This document shows positions 24,501-36,670 of a DNA stretch of 64,000 nt, piece after piece. Location of the stretch: positions 7,564,001 through 7,628,000 of the forward strand of contig CM082585.2 of assembly GCA_040954595.2 (NCBI GenBank). The letters run 5' to 3'. The notes beneath the pieces were generated by a model that made no database searches, was not told where the DNA came from, and worked only from the letters and a program-made list of their open reading frames with translations. This DNA comes from Balanoglossus misakiensis. Its lineage: Eukaryota; Hemichordata. The translations under genes were made by a program, and so were the position numbers. How positions within the stretch are numbered: the first letter of the stretch is position 1; each line of letters begins with the position of its first letter.

Positions 24501-27500
24501 TTGGATGTTTGAGTTTTGTTGAAAATGTCTGCTTTTTAAAGAACCACGCCCGGAACATGTTTTCTCCATTAGATGGACTGTCGTTTACTGTATTTCAATG
24601 CAGTATCGCAGATTACACATGGACTTTGAACTGTGTTTTTCACCCATAAATCATACAGTATAGCTCTTAACAGTTGAGTGAAGATTATTACGATATGTGC
24701 ACTGTGAAAAATACACATCTACATGTATAGACATGTCACACCAAGAACAGCGATAATTGGGCAGCGTCGTAAACTTACAAAAGAATATAATAGCCGAAAT
24801 GTCCTTCATTGATTTATAAATTTCAGGCTTACTGTTATCGGTGCCTCATAGTAAAAAATCAGTTTTAAACCCATTATGAGATTAACCTTATCTGGAACGT
24901 TAATCCTGGGTCATTCTGTTGAATAAACCTTGTTGAAAATCCACTTTTGGAAAGGTGTCACGATGTAGAATGGGGACAATGGTGTTTTGGTCGTCAAAAT
25001 GTGGTGCAACTGGGACCTAATATCTCCAAGCCTTTCCCATACTTTCTTGCAGGGTATTTGCAGTGCTTACGATATCATCGTGGTTTGCAGAATCGATCCC
25101 TTGGACATCTTTAGTTATTTCACCGCCAAGTCGAAAACAGAGCAGCCCACTGCAGGGGCAGACAGAAGATGGGTTAGCGCTTTGATAAAAAGGCTCGTAC
25201 TCCTAGCAATTTCAACGGTCGTCATGTTAGCCTATAGATGGTACATCATGGGATCTGGAGCGCCCTCGTTCCAGCCCGTCGACAACCCAGCCTCCTTTGC
25301 CGACAGTCTCATAGTGAGGGTGAGTGGAACATGTTGCTGAACCTGCACACCCCTTAAGTTCTGTGTGGAATGGTCCATCGACATGGCATAGCAAGAACAG
25401 ATTGTTGCAATACCTGTGTTCTAAGGGGGTGGTAACGGTTTAAGTTTCCACTCTGTCCTGTCTTTCTAGAATTGCCTAGAAACAATATGTACACAGTTGT
25501 CAAAATTCAGAATGTAGTGCCCTGTACAGTTAATAGTTGAAAGGTGTGTTTACATTGCCTTTGCAATGAGTACACAAATATATTATGTTGGAAAAATAGT
25601 CCTGTAATTTCATATTGTTTCGCATTATTCCACCTAATTGTTTTGGAGTTACGAAAAACATTCTGTATAGAGACAGATTTCTGAGTTGCCCTGCAGTAGG
25701 CTCGATAACATGTTTTGTGAAGAATTATTAATGATAATTATGGAACTTGTGTATATTTTCTTGCAGATAATAAACTACAATTACATTTATGCCTTAAATG
25801 GTTGGCTGCTGATCAACCCGTGGTGGTTGTGTTTTGACTGGGCCATGGGCTGTGTGCCACTCATAGAATCTGTCTTCGATCCACGATTGTTGACCGTGTT
25901 CCTGTTCTGGGGCGTGCTGGGAAGCTTGTTGGCGTTTGGAGTGGTGGCGAAAGCCTGCCATGAGAAAAGGTGGGAGTCTGATAAGAGCTTTTCCAGTAGA
26001 TATCAAAGATCAAATCTGACATCTTTGCATCAGAAAAATAGTTCAGAATTATGTAAAATTGACACTCAACCCGGCTAAAAGTCTGGAACATAATAAAGTT
26101 GTGGGCACCTTCTCAAATCATATATGATCAAATATATCTATATTTATGCATTGCGAATCACTCTTTTCATCATTATAGGTTGTTGATCATGGGCCTTGCA
26201 TTGCTGATCATTCCGTTTCTACCGGCAACCAATCTCTTCTTCCGAGTGGGCTTCGTGATCGCCGAGAGACAGCTCTACCTTCCCAGTCTCGGCTACTGCG
26301 TCCTGGTCACTCTTGGGCTCTGTAAGATATGCCACTGGAAGGAAGGCTATAAAACAGTAAGAGAAATCATTTTGCTTTTTCTGATTTTCTGATTTTGCAC
26401 TTACAGGAATAAATACTATTATTATTTTCTTTGAGTTATACCAACAAAACAATCGCGTTCTAATGCAACTACAGTCAAACCTGTCTATAGTGGCCAGTCA
26501 AGGGACTTTCCTAAACTGGCCTTTATTGACAGGTGGCCTTTATGCAGAGGTTGATTAATGCACATGTGAATTGCACAGGGACTGTAACAAAGTGACCACT
26601 ATATACAGGTGACCACTATATAGGGGTGGCCACTAACAGGGGTTTGACTGTATCACGTTTTCACACAACAGGCTATCCAGCTGTTTATTGTGACTTTGGT
26701 GGCAGTCAACATGTGGAGAAGTATAGCCAGAAGCCACGAATGGACGAAAGAAGAACTGCTTTATAAATCAGGGGCCAGAGTGTGTCCGCTGAACGCCAAG
26801 GTAACGGATCTCTTCAAACCTTTCTCAATATTTACCATGATTTTTCCTTGGTATAATTTTCAGGTTTTGTCGGCAAAATATCTTCTTGAGTGAAGTGTTG
26901 TGACTGTACATGTATCATATCCAAGCAGACTGTTACTGTAAAGGATTATCATAGAGAGCCATTTTTGATCGCATATTCTTATTTATGGTAGGTTCATTAC
27001 AACATTGCCAAGAACATCGCTGACTTCGGAGACTTGGACGAAGCCATAGGGCATTACAGGGAGGCCATTAGGTAAGCATAATAACTTGGAATATCATTAG
27101 GTATAAATGTAAAAGGGATACTTTATTTCAGAGATGTTGGAAACTGGATTTATGTAACCATGTCATTTTCTCTGAACACACTAGATTACATCCAGAGTAC
27201 GACCAAGCCATGAACAATCTGGCGAACATTCTTAAAGACATGCGTCAAGAGTTAGAAGCTGAGACCCTGTTGAACAAGGCAGTGGAAATCAGGTGAGTAA
27301 AAAACACCCCTCCCCAAGCCACTATGTGGTACAACCCATTGTTCTCATCAGTATGGTTGGACCCACACACAAGGGATGGGGCGAACAGGTTGAGTACAGA
27401 TTCTGAAGTGTTAATTTTTTTTTACCCGTCATTATGTTACTTGGTTCAGTCTGAGAAGAAAAATACTGGAAACATGGCGAAAAGTTACAGCTAATGGAGC

Positions 27501-30097
27501 TTTAATTAATATAACCAGTGCATAATTTCAAATAATATACATGTATCTCCAAAGCTGTTGACTGTCATTTTCTGTGTGTTATAATCAGACCTGAATTCGC
27601 AGCTGCCTGGATGAACCTAGGAATAGTGCAAGCGGCTCTGAAAAAATACTCCTTAGCTGAAAAAAGTTACTTCAATGCTCTGACACACAGAAGAAATTAT
27701 CCGGACTGCTTTTTCAATCTTGGAAATCTGGTAAACTGCTTTCTAGAATATTTTATTTTGTTTCTAAATGATTTTTTATTTCCTTTGAAAAATATGAAAT
27801 ATGGTTTGTGTACATTTTACAGTAATATTGCAATGGCTTACCCAAAACCCCAAAACCATTACCTGCCTTCATTTCAAATTCATCCTTGCAGACCATAAAT
27901 ATTTCCCTTCTAACATCTGAGTTTATTTTACTTTCCATCTGGTTTTTTTATGCATTACATATAGTTGTAACTACTTTGACAAAGTTTCATCCCACCGAAA
28001 GGGACTGATCACATTGAAACAAACTACTAGAAGTTAAAAATGCAGGTTGATATCTGCTACAAAAACCTCAAAATGGTGATGTGAACTTTGTCAATGAAGT
28101 TGCTGTGTGAACATTACCAGGGAACAGCAATTGTTTCCATGGTAATCATATATTTCCCCACCACTGTGTTAACCTGTCATCCTCATGCTGGCATGCCTTT
28201 TGTTTTGTTTGTTTTTGTTTCTTTTGACATCTCTCTACTCCCGTGTCATTGGTCTGTGTGTGTGTGCGTGGCTTGCCTTGTCCCTGTAGTACTTAGACCA
28301 GAAACGAATCCCAGAGGCACTGCGCGTGTGGACTAACGCGACCCAATTGAAACAGCGCCACCTACAGGCATGGAGCAATATAATCCTCACGTTAGACAAC
28401 GAAGGTGAGAGGTCGATCAACAAAGGCGTGGCGTATCCCTAATTTTTTGTCGCTCATTTTAATTCCTGTTTATCATAACCCTGCACCGACTCATCCCTTC
28501 TCTTCCTCCTCACCGCCTCATCTAACAACCACTCGATTATAATTGGTAGATGTGTTTGTCAGAGAGATGCCTCGGAATCTTAACCATAAGAGTGCGGGGC
28601 CAAGGAGGGTGGGGGAGGGGGGGGTCATAGCAGCTACAGGTATGGGTTTACTTGCTGATTCTACAAAGCAAACCCAGGCCTCTCTGACAGCCTCATCTTG
28701 CCAAGGGTGCTAATTCGCAGTTTTTATGTTGGGAATTGTGAATCTGACACCTCTTACAAATTTTCTCTGATATTTTCTCCCTCAGTACTTAGACCAAGAG
28801 CGCCACCAGGCGGCCTTAGAGTCATGGAACAATGCCACACTCCTTAAACATGATCACAAAATGTCTTGGAGTAATATAATCGCACTTCTTGATAACACTG
28901 GTAAGATTACACTACTAACATCAGCCGGGATTCTATTGGTCGGTCCTCCTCTATGCTGATTGGCTGGTTTCTCTAATTATTCGTGTTCAGTTGGCCAGGT
29001 GTCGACTTGACCGGGCTGTCTATGGATATTTTTCAGCATTCCTATGGCAGCAAACTCGACCTATTCTGTACACTGCGGAAATTTTCAGAAATAATCTTTT
29101 GGACTAATTTCTTGGACTGTGGCTTATGAATAAATTCTGTATGTTATTGGTTTCCATGACAACTTCTGGCTAACACACCGCACCCTGTCCCTTAGTAGTC
29201 TCCTGTAATTAACAGTGTTTTATATCGTGGTGGTGCCATAAATAAATAAACAATGAACAAGTATCCAGTTCAATGTGAAGTTGAAGAAGAAATTTCATGA
29301 AGCACTTAGTTTATGCTGATTGTATCGTTAATACATTGTACTAGTGTGTGTGTATTCAGCACCCAGTCCATAGTATACCTCTTCATCAGAATGATTCAAC
29401 CGTGTCGATCGCTACATGTACATTTTGTCTCCTGCTGACCCTAGGCCAGTATGATGCGGCTATCCAAACAGCCGAGAGAGCCCTCCAGTATCTGCCTAAT
29501 GATGACAGTCTTTTCTTTGGGATGGCCAATGTGTACGGCAAGATGGGCAAATACCAGGTACATGTATGCAGTTTTCCCGGCTTGCTTTGTTCTATCTCTC
29601 AGTACCATCAACCGACAGATATATTTTGAATTCAAGTCCGGACTAGAATTCATTTGTCCACGCGGATAACATTGGTCGTTACGCATACAGGCTATGTTGA
29701 CAAGCTGAGTACTGGGTATATTGTTATACTGTCTGGAATAGAGCGAGAAATTGCATTTGGTACACCGAACGAAAATACTGGAAATAAAGCCAAAAGTTAT
29801 AGCTTATGTCCCTTTAAACCAATCAGCATCAATCAAAGAACAGTGCTGACAAGATGTCTGATGTTATCTCCTCATTTTTAGGACGCTGAGAAGTATTTCT
29901 TGAAAGCCCTGGCGCTGAAGCCCGACTCGGCCAATTACCTCGGCAACCTGGGGGTGCTGTACCACCGGTGGGAGAAGTACGGGAAGGCCGAGACGTACTA
30001 CAAGAAGTCGCTGGAGCTGGAGCCCAACAGCGCCACCATGGTGCAGAACCTGAATAAGCTGTACCGCAAGGTGGCCAAAGGGAAATCAGCGACGTGA
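18547..30097 (+). CDS. TMTC4: TMTC4, ER transmembrane O-mannosyltransferase with TPR repeats
   Basis: Exons at 18547-18908, 22766-22982, 23236-23323, 24193-24305, 25053-25319, 25767-25969, 26179-26356, 26672-26800, 26992-27071, 27185-27292, 27589-27730, one of 28290-28404 or 28786-28900, 29445-29557 and 29882-30097 give 776 aa (human about 741). The N-terminal half is a multi-span membrane region. The first luminal loop has FVFDDTEAI (Asp73-Asp74), the acidic pair expected for the GT-C catalytic site, and [10 protein letters not shown] follows. The C-terminal half is a run of TPRs, including [20 protein letters not shown] and [14 protein letters not shown], which closely match TMTC4 rather than TMTC1-3. 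TMTC proteins add O-mannose to cadherin-type domains in the ER; TMTC4 is also tied to ER calcium handling. The 3' UTR probably ends near 31750. The duplicated TPR exon is described separately. Confidence 0.93.
18909..22765 (+). other. TMTC4 intron 1 (3.9 kb)
   Basis: This large first intron separates the exon with the catalytic Asp pair from the second exon. I see no conserved coding potential in it. A 120-codon minus-strand frame at 20150-20512 has no recognisable domain and is probably chance or repeat-derived. Confidence 0.7.
23824..23963. repeat. 140-bp near-perfect foldback repeat in a TMTC4 intron
   Basis: The arm GCAATAAAACACCCCAGCCA at 23824-23843 continues to about 23873 and is repeated in reverse complement from about 23914 to 23963, with few mismatches. 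The central loop is itself partly palindromic (CGCACTCGCTATCGCTCGTGCG). The structure is typical of a foldback or MITE-like element. It lies in the intron between 23323 and 24193. Confidence 0.85.
26472..26650. mobile_element. pogo/Tigger-like MITE with TA target duplication
   Basis: A 179-bp element starts CAGTCAAACCTG and ends with the near reverse complement CAGGGGTTTGACTG. It is flanked by TA on both sides (26470-26471 and 26651-26652). Subterminal TATAGTGGCC and GGCCACTAA tracts extend the inverted repeats. The CAG tip plus TA duplication is the pattern of pogo-group Tc1/mariner elements. It has no coding capacity and lies in a TMTC4 intron. Confidence 0.75.
28290..28404 (+). CDS. TMTC4: TMTC4 alternative TPR exon A
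   Basis: This 115-nt exon is bounded by CCCTGTAG and a GTGAGA donor, enters in phase 0 and leaves in phase 1. It starts [14 protein letters not shown] and ends TLDNEG with the next exon, so it encodes one TPR helix pair. The exon at 28786-28900 has the same length, phases and boundaries and a homologous protein. Because 115 is not a multiple of three, joining both would break the frame downstream, so the two must be mutually exclusive. Confidence 0.85.
28786..28900 (+). CDS. TMTC4: TMTC4 alternative TPR exon B
   Basis: This 115-nt exon is bounded by CTCCCTCAG and a GTAAGA donor. It starts [14 protein letters not shown] and ends with [11 protein letters not shown]. The ending LLDNTG is closer, as I recall it, to vertebrate TMTC4 than exon A's LTLDNEG, which suggests B keeps the ancestral form. 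Length and phases are identical to exon A, about 380 bases upstream. Both copies keep the TPR pattern, so neither looks like a decayed exon. Confidence 0.85.
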
Positions 30098-30148
30098 TGA
30101 GGGTGAGAAAGACTTGGGGGGGAACTGCTATGACCTGTCTCTCATTGT

Positions 30149-30240
30149 TTAACCCCTTTCGCCACCATGGTTCGGTCCAATTCCATTGTTTTCTATGGTA
30201 GAGTTGGATCTCTACATAGAGAAGTGGGGTGGAAGGGTAC
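30149..30240 (+). mobile_element. piggyBac-like MITE, copy 2 (right end degraded)
   Basis: The left end TTAACCCCTTTCGCCACCATGG and the internal CTATGGTAGAGTTGGA match the copy at 8592. The right end keeps GTGGAAGGGT but has lost the final TTAA. It lies about 50 bases after the TMTC4 stop codon, in the probable 3' UTR. Confidence 0.7.
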
Positions 30241-31743
30241 ATGTATGAAGCAGCCCATCAAATATACAGTACATGTAGTGTATACAGTAGAAAGAAATTC
30301 TTGTTCCAATATGTGGACCAATAGACTTGAACCAAAATGGTACTAAAGTTTATTTGACATAAACGGTCTGAAAGAAGTGACTCCTATCAGCTTCGATCGA
30401 ATATTGTATAAATACGGTATATATTTTTCCAATGCATGCGTAATCTCAATCAGGCTTTCGCATTCGAAAGTTTCTAAATGTAAGGTAATATCTGATTGGT
30501 TCGTTTACAGAGTACATGCTGTGCAGAAACATATTGATCCAATCAACAGTATTCTTGTGTACCAATAATGATGTCATCTATGATGTCAATAAACTAAAGT
30601 CTTGTGCCTTATATAATCCTGAATATAAAAGAAAAATGGACTTTAGATTTCTAATTATTGTATAAAGAATTAAATTTCTGGAAAATTCTCAAGTTTATAT
30701 TGATCCAAAATATATTTAAATACAGGAAACTATACAAGATTTCTATTGCCAAAGGATTGCAGGTCCCCTGCATGTATTTCATAAAAACGTTGTGTATAAT
30801 TTTTGATAATTTGCTAATATACAGTGATAATTATTCCAACATTGCTGACTTCAGTAACTTTATTTGGCAATGTTTAGGAGCACTCACACAAAGAGATAAC
30901 ATGAAGATTTTGCTGTGTTGCAATAAATGTACATTATCTTCTATTAGACTCCACTATGTGGAGAAATGTCAGATTTTAAATATGCCAAAACACCATGATA
31001 TATGCCATTGTAAACATAATAGATAATATTTAGCTATTTGTCGGATAATAGTGTAACCACGGTGTAACCAGGACGTGTTTTTTTTATAATTAATGCACAT
31101 GTGAAAATTTGTCTATTCAAGACAAAAGTAGAGTGCTTGTGTGAAATCAAGTGCCTGCAAATAGTATTTACAAAAAATAATTACAATTTCTGCTTGTAAC
31201 AATCATTGTAGGACAGGCCTATATTTAGTACCTCCTATCAGAAAAGTATATTTTCACTTTAGCAGATTTTCCATTTGTTGAAAAAGGTCAGTTCTTATGG
31301 ATTTGTTTTCCTGCTTTCACTGCCAAACATTTAGAATAAAGCAAAAAGAGGCAGTCAAACCTTCTAAGAAAATCAGTTATCTGCCAGTGTGTGCACAGAG
31401 TAGGCCTGTGAAAATGCCATCTTGCACTGCACATTGAAGTTATGTTTGTGAAATAATGACTAGATATATTTTACCACAGGATATCCAGATTGAGTTAGTA
31501 GTTAGAGAGCTTTTTGGACATTGCAGCTAATAATTCTGTAAATATCTGGTGGTGTAATTATCATGATTTCCTTTATAATTTATCAATTTTGTTTCCAATT
31601 TGCATGATATGACTGAAATAATGGAATTGTTTTGGGGGTTTGAAGGAATACGGAAATGTTATATTTTTTCTTTCGAACAGGTTTTCCTACTGTGACTATT
31701 GATAAAAGATATCAGAGTCTTTAGATTGTAAGAATATTTTCCT

Positions 31744-31759
31744 CTTTATTGCAATAAAG
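31744..31759. terminator. Palindromic poly(A) signal usable on both strands
   Basis: CTTTATTGCAATAAAG is a perfect 16-bp palindrome giving AATAAA on the plus strand (31753-31758) and on the minus strand (31745-31750). It lies between the convergent TMTC4 and AKAP14 stop codons, 1.65 kb and 0.8 kb away. Use by both genes is inferred. Confidence 0.5.
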
Positions 31760-32532
31760 AAAAGCCAATGAAAGAATGAGTATATGAAAAGTATTTACAA
31801 TGTTTGTTGATGTTTTGTGGCGTTCGAGTACGCAGACCGAAGTAGGCATGCAAGAGGACCGTTATGTTACATTTTTTTGTTTGTTTGGAAAAAATGACAG
31901 CCCTCCTCTGAGAAGCCACGAGCAGTGTTAAAACGTTCAGGAATAGAACTTATTGGTCTACGTTCTTGAACTCGGAAATATTTACAAAAGTATAAAATAT
32001 TAATTTTGTAACTGGTTACAAGTTGTTTTTAAAAATAACTTACTCAATATGTGGGACAGAATCTCAGTAATGTCTCCACTCCAGAAGATGTTTTTGTGTT
32101 ATTCCTGATCTGGGAAATATTTTATTCACGCATGTGTTTCATGCTTTTCTACCCAATGTCCTGTGAAAATTTTTGATATTGTCAAAAAAATGCTTTATTC
32201 CATCATTGTGAGGTTGTAATTATGCACACAGGGGCGTGGCATTCCCACTTGTTTGCCGATGAAGTGAAATTTCCGGCAATGTTCGGTTAGATCAAAAAGG
32301 AAAACCTTAAACTTTATTCCACAAATCTTAGAGAAAAGCCCCTTGGCTTTTTTTTACTAGCTTGAGGTTACTATGCATAAGAAACCTCACATGATGTTGT
32401 AGTTGGAAGGGACCCAAAAGTCTTTGAATCGTTGACTAGTACACAGACGCGACTTGTGAAAACACCTTCTGGCAGTGTGTGTGTGTACTGTGTAAATAGT
32501 CCCGACAGTGGGGAACAGCTGCACAGCCTGGA

Positions 32533-35150
32533 CTAGAACTCCACCACATCCACCATGATGAGTTTGCTCTCGATGATGTCCTTCAGCCAGGACTCGCGAA
32601 ACCTCGACGTCCCGGGCTTGTGGACGAGTCTGTTGGCCTCGAAGACGTAGTACACCTCCACCGGAAAATGCTGGAATTCAAAGAAAATTCTTGTTGAATT
32701 AAAGAGCCTCTAGGAAGAGAATGTACCATCACAGTCAAGGCACCGATGTCGCTGTGTGGCGCGAACCAAAGTTCACCGGACACTGCTCAGCCAATGATCA
32801 CAAGTTGGGAGCACACGCAGGGCCCTGATTGGTCCGGCAATGTGGGCCGACGTGATCGACTGCAGCGATGTCATCCGAGAAATGACCTTCGGTTATAAGA
32901 GGTCATTCCAGACAAAGGAACAGCGCAAAGCTCTGCGGGGGCTGGTGCCACCCTTTCACCTGTCACATAAATGCTGCATTGATTCGATCAAGTGCAAGAA
33001 TTTCATTGTTGTGTACACCGACTCCACAAATCAATACCATCTTAGTCTGGTTATGAAGCAGTTACAGAAATGTTTTCGAATCACAAAAGTGTGAAATGTA
33101 AATTCTCTGCAGGATTTTAACTAGCAACTTTAACAGAACAGGTGATCTGATATCCGGTCACAAGCAACGTTCCAACAAATCTCTCAGTATTGATTAGCAA
33201 TAAATAACAGCCAGCTAGACAGAACTAAACAGGAAAAGCACATAAGTTTCATAGATTTGTATCAGTTATGTGCAATTTACGATTTGCGATCACAAGATCA
33301 CCCCTGTCAAATTTGATTCGGTGTCTAAATTTAACACCCAACTCTGAAATGTTTCACTTACCCCTGGTTTGATCTTGGAGGCTTCTATGGTGAAGTAAAC
33401 GCAAGCAGTGGCCCTGGGAATGGGTTTCCTGCGTGTCGGAATGCTCCATCTGACCTGGTAACGATAAAATTTACTATACTCATCCTCTTCCTCCCTCAGA
33501 AAATCGATACAGTACAGCCAGGCTCCGACATACTCCCACGTTGTCTGTCGGGAAGGAATTACAAAAGAAGAAAGAAATTTAGACCCAAAGCTTAATACAC
33601 CGTACTTTGCAGTTTACCTGAAACAAACCAATACGTGGAGTGCTCAGCTATTGATCGGGAAAGCTATTAATATATTTACTCTGCGGCAAACAATTGTTGC
33701 CATGGTGACAATAACTGAAACTGACACAACATACTCTTTGATATTTGATTTAGTTCATTGAACAATTACACCAAGTGTAACTGGTATATGGTAATTAGTC
33801 ACCCTGTTCTCTCTCCATAGTGACAGACAGGCCAAAGAAAATAAAGTGACGTGTTTAATTTTTTTTCTCTCTCGAGTAGGGACAAAGAGGTCACCTGTGT
33901 ACCATGTATTGATTTATACAAAGTGATTGGTATAAAAAGTCATTGATTTTAATTACTTATCAACGATGTCTCTTGACGACGTGACCTTTGGACTGAAAAA
34001 AAATTTGGAATTTGGAGTCGGGCCAAAGCAATGCGTGAATGTCAAAAAAAAAAGAGCGTTGGTTCTATAGACGGTGAAGGGTCTAGACCTGGTGTTTATA
34101 CAAAGCCTTACAATACAATACAGCCCTGGGACAGGGCCGGCGGAAAGGACAGATTGGCGCAGAGCGGGATAATGAAATTTAATGTAATTGTTTGAACACT
34201 CCATAGCAATAGGCCGACACACAAAAGCTGTGACGAAGAAGCCGGCCACTAGGATAGACAAACATTTGGATGTTTATTTGTTTATCTAAAGCTGGCAGGT
34301 TGCTACAAACAGCAGCAGCCATGAAAGCTGTGAAACGTTATTAAATATCAACCGTGTTTAAAGTGAAAGAATACAAAATGTGAGAAAATAGTAGTATGAA
34401 ATGAATAATATTTAAAAAAAATTAAGGATTGAGAATCATGCAGTATTTTCAAATTCTTTCCGATACACTTGGTTTTTTTCAGTTGCTGGTTGTTTCCAAC
34501 CATTTGGTAACTTACAAAATTGTCTGGTGAGATCTAGAAAACGACACCAGCTCAATTTGGTAAGTTACCAAATAGTAAGATGCAACGGTTGGTTCTTGGA
34601 AACATGTTCAGAGCCAAGGAAACTGTTCTACTAGAAGTTACACACAGGAGCAAACACACGCAGTTGCCAGGGGGAAATGGTGAGAGAGAGAGCAAAACCC
34701 AGAGCAGATTTTGAAAATGTTGCTTCGAATATATGGTTGGAATCAGGTTGCAAGCAAGATGCTGGCAACGCAAGCTGAGTGTAAAATGAATTGATCTTTT
34801 GTTGCTAAACCAAGAGTTGCTATGGAATCGCCTGTGGTACCGGCATGATATTACCCCCGGCACGCTAACACCAAGTGATGTAGCAGGTCCATATTCACCT
34901 TGATAAATTCTTCGATTTTTTCGATTCCCTTTTCCGGCGTGAACTCGTCGCATCGCATCCATTTGATGTTCTTGACGTCGTAGTCGGGCCACTCCGAGTA
35001 CAGCAGGGTGTCGTAGTCGCGGATGGTGGTCGATTCTGGTCTACTGCCGGACTGCTGCAGGCCCATCTCTTTGATCAGCCGCCGCCGAGCATTGCTGATG
35101 ACTCGGTCCACCAATACATGGGCTTGCTCTTCCAACTCCGGGTCACTCAT
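32533..35150 (-). CDS. AKAP14: A-kinase anchor protein 14 (AKAP28), axonemal
   Basis: Three exons, 34899-35150, 33362-33544 and 32533-32670, all phase 0, give 190 aa, close to the roughly 197 aa of human AKAP14. The N-terminal helix (VLVDRVISNARRRLIKE) has the amphipathic look of an RII-binding anchor helix. The diagnostic NIKWM-x-x-x-EFT-x-EKG block follows. The C-terminal half includes VRWSIPTRRKPIPRATA and ends SRFRESWLKDIIESKLIM, matching the family. The known human protein binds PKA RII subunits in ciliary axonemes. I chose the AAG|GTGAAT donor at 34899; a weaker in-frame donor at 34872 would add nine residues. CDC16 starts divergently 1.0 kb upstream. Confidence 0.85.
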
Positions 35151-36145
35151 AATTCAATGTTTCCCCCTGAAAATGAAACCGACCAGGTATTGTTTCTTTC
35201 ACTTGAGAAGAAAGCTAAAAATATGAAATGCATGCTTTTCAAACAGTAACAAAAACTGCAAACTTCATTCGCATTGCTGCGACCGGCCTTAATACCTGTG
35301 GAAAAATCAACCCGATTCGAAAAGTCGCTTTCTTTTCAATTGCATTTCTGAAATACGAAGTGATCGCCGGTTTGTTCGGAACACCGGTTCGCGAGTGACT
35401 GGTCTCGACATCTTAGCGATCGCCTCTGCAGACAAGCCGGTCGTGCGTCAGAATGACGAATGAAATGATCAATAGCCTTTGAGGTGTAGTCGGCAAGATA
35501 ATAGAGAACAGGTAGGTGCACGTACGGTTGCTTAGTACATTCATAACATTAACACCAAACAAAAGCAACCTTCCTCACAGTTGCTAGCGACGTTGCGATC
35601 CCTGGTAATAATTTCGGGCACAAGGCATAGTTGCAAAACTAGAACGCAGATGGGTGACAAAAATTTTCCCGGTTAACCCACACGCGGTTTTTATAGAATA
35701 TCGGCAACTGTCAAGCTGATGAAATATTTCTTGTGGATCCATTCTTACCGGGAAATCGGTCCAACTTGCTTTGGAAACGACGGAACCTTGCGTAAAGATG
35801 AGCTGAATACGGAAGTCGCAACACTTCGGTTCTGTTTTCATCCGTTGCTGTTGACAACAGCCGTATGTTCGGTTTTCTTTACTCCAATGAATTGAAAAGT
35901 TTAAAAGCCATCGTCATTATGTACTCATCATTTAAATGAAGCTGTTACTGTTTAGTAGAGTCTAAAACCTTGGAAAGGAATATAATTCTCATGAAATTCA
36001 TATAAATAAAGAGTATCGTAACAAATTTTGTAACTCCTCGTCGGTAGTGTCTTATCCAATTCAATTCATTGTACTATGACTTCCAATGTTTTGAAAGGTG
36101 ACATTTCATTGGCTAATGTTGCAATGTCAGAGGTCGTGTTTCAAA
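35151..36145. promoter_or_regulatory. Divergent AKAP14-CDC16 intergenic region
   Basis: A 995-base gap separates the two start codons. It must hold the promoters and 5' UTRs of both genes unless these are shared. No TATA box at a sensible place was found. Short frames on both strands have no recognisable domains. Confidence 0.5.
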
Positions 36146-36511
36146 ATGGCGGGTGACCATATTTCCAAAGTTGATATCTCGGCAGACTGGGACCTGAGGC
36201 CGCTTATAGTCAAAAAGGTTAAACAGTATGTGCACCAGGTAGGTCGTATGTGCAACCGCTTGTCTGTATGATCTCTGTAACTTTGTATTCGCTAAACTTT
36301 CCCGGTACGTCTGCGTTTATTCGCTGGACGCAGAGCCACGATTCATTCATTCACTTTACCACGTGTACCTATGAATGCAGCGGGTGCTGCTAGGTTGGGT
36401 GTGTTCGCAGCCGCAGTCAACCAAGCAGCACCCGCTACAATCATTGCAGCTAACCCTAACCACGGCAACAGTATACTAGCAACGACATACTAACATTATT
36501 ATCAACAAAAA

Positions 36512-36600
<89 letters not shown>

Positions 36601-36601
36601 C

Positions 36602-36670
<69 letters not shown>

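Larger units (their letters stand above)
30098..32532. other. Convergent 3' regions of TMTC4 and AKAP14
   Basis: AT-rich DNA between the two convergent stop codons, with no coding signal. It contains a degenerate piggyBac-like MITE (30149-30240), an early AATAAA near 30587, and the palindromic double poly(A) signal at 31744-31759. Confidence 0.7.
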
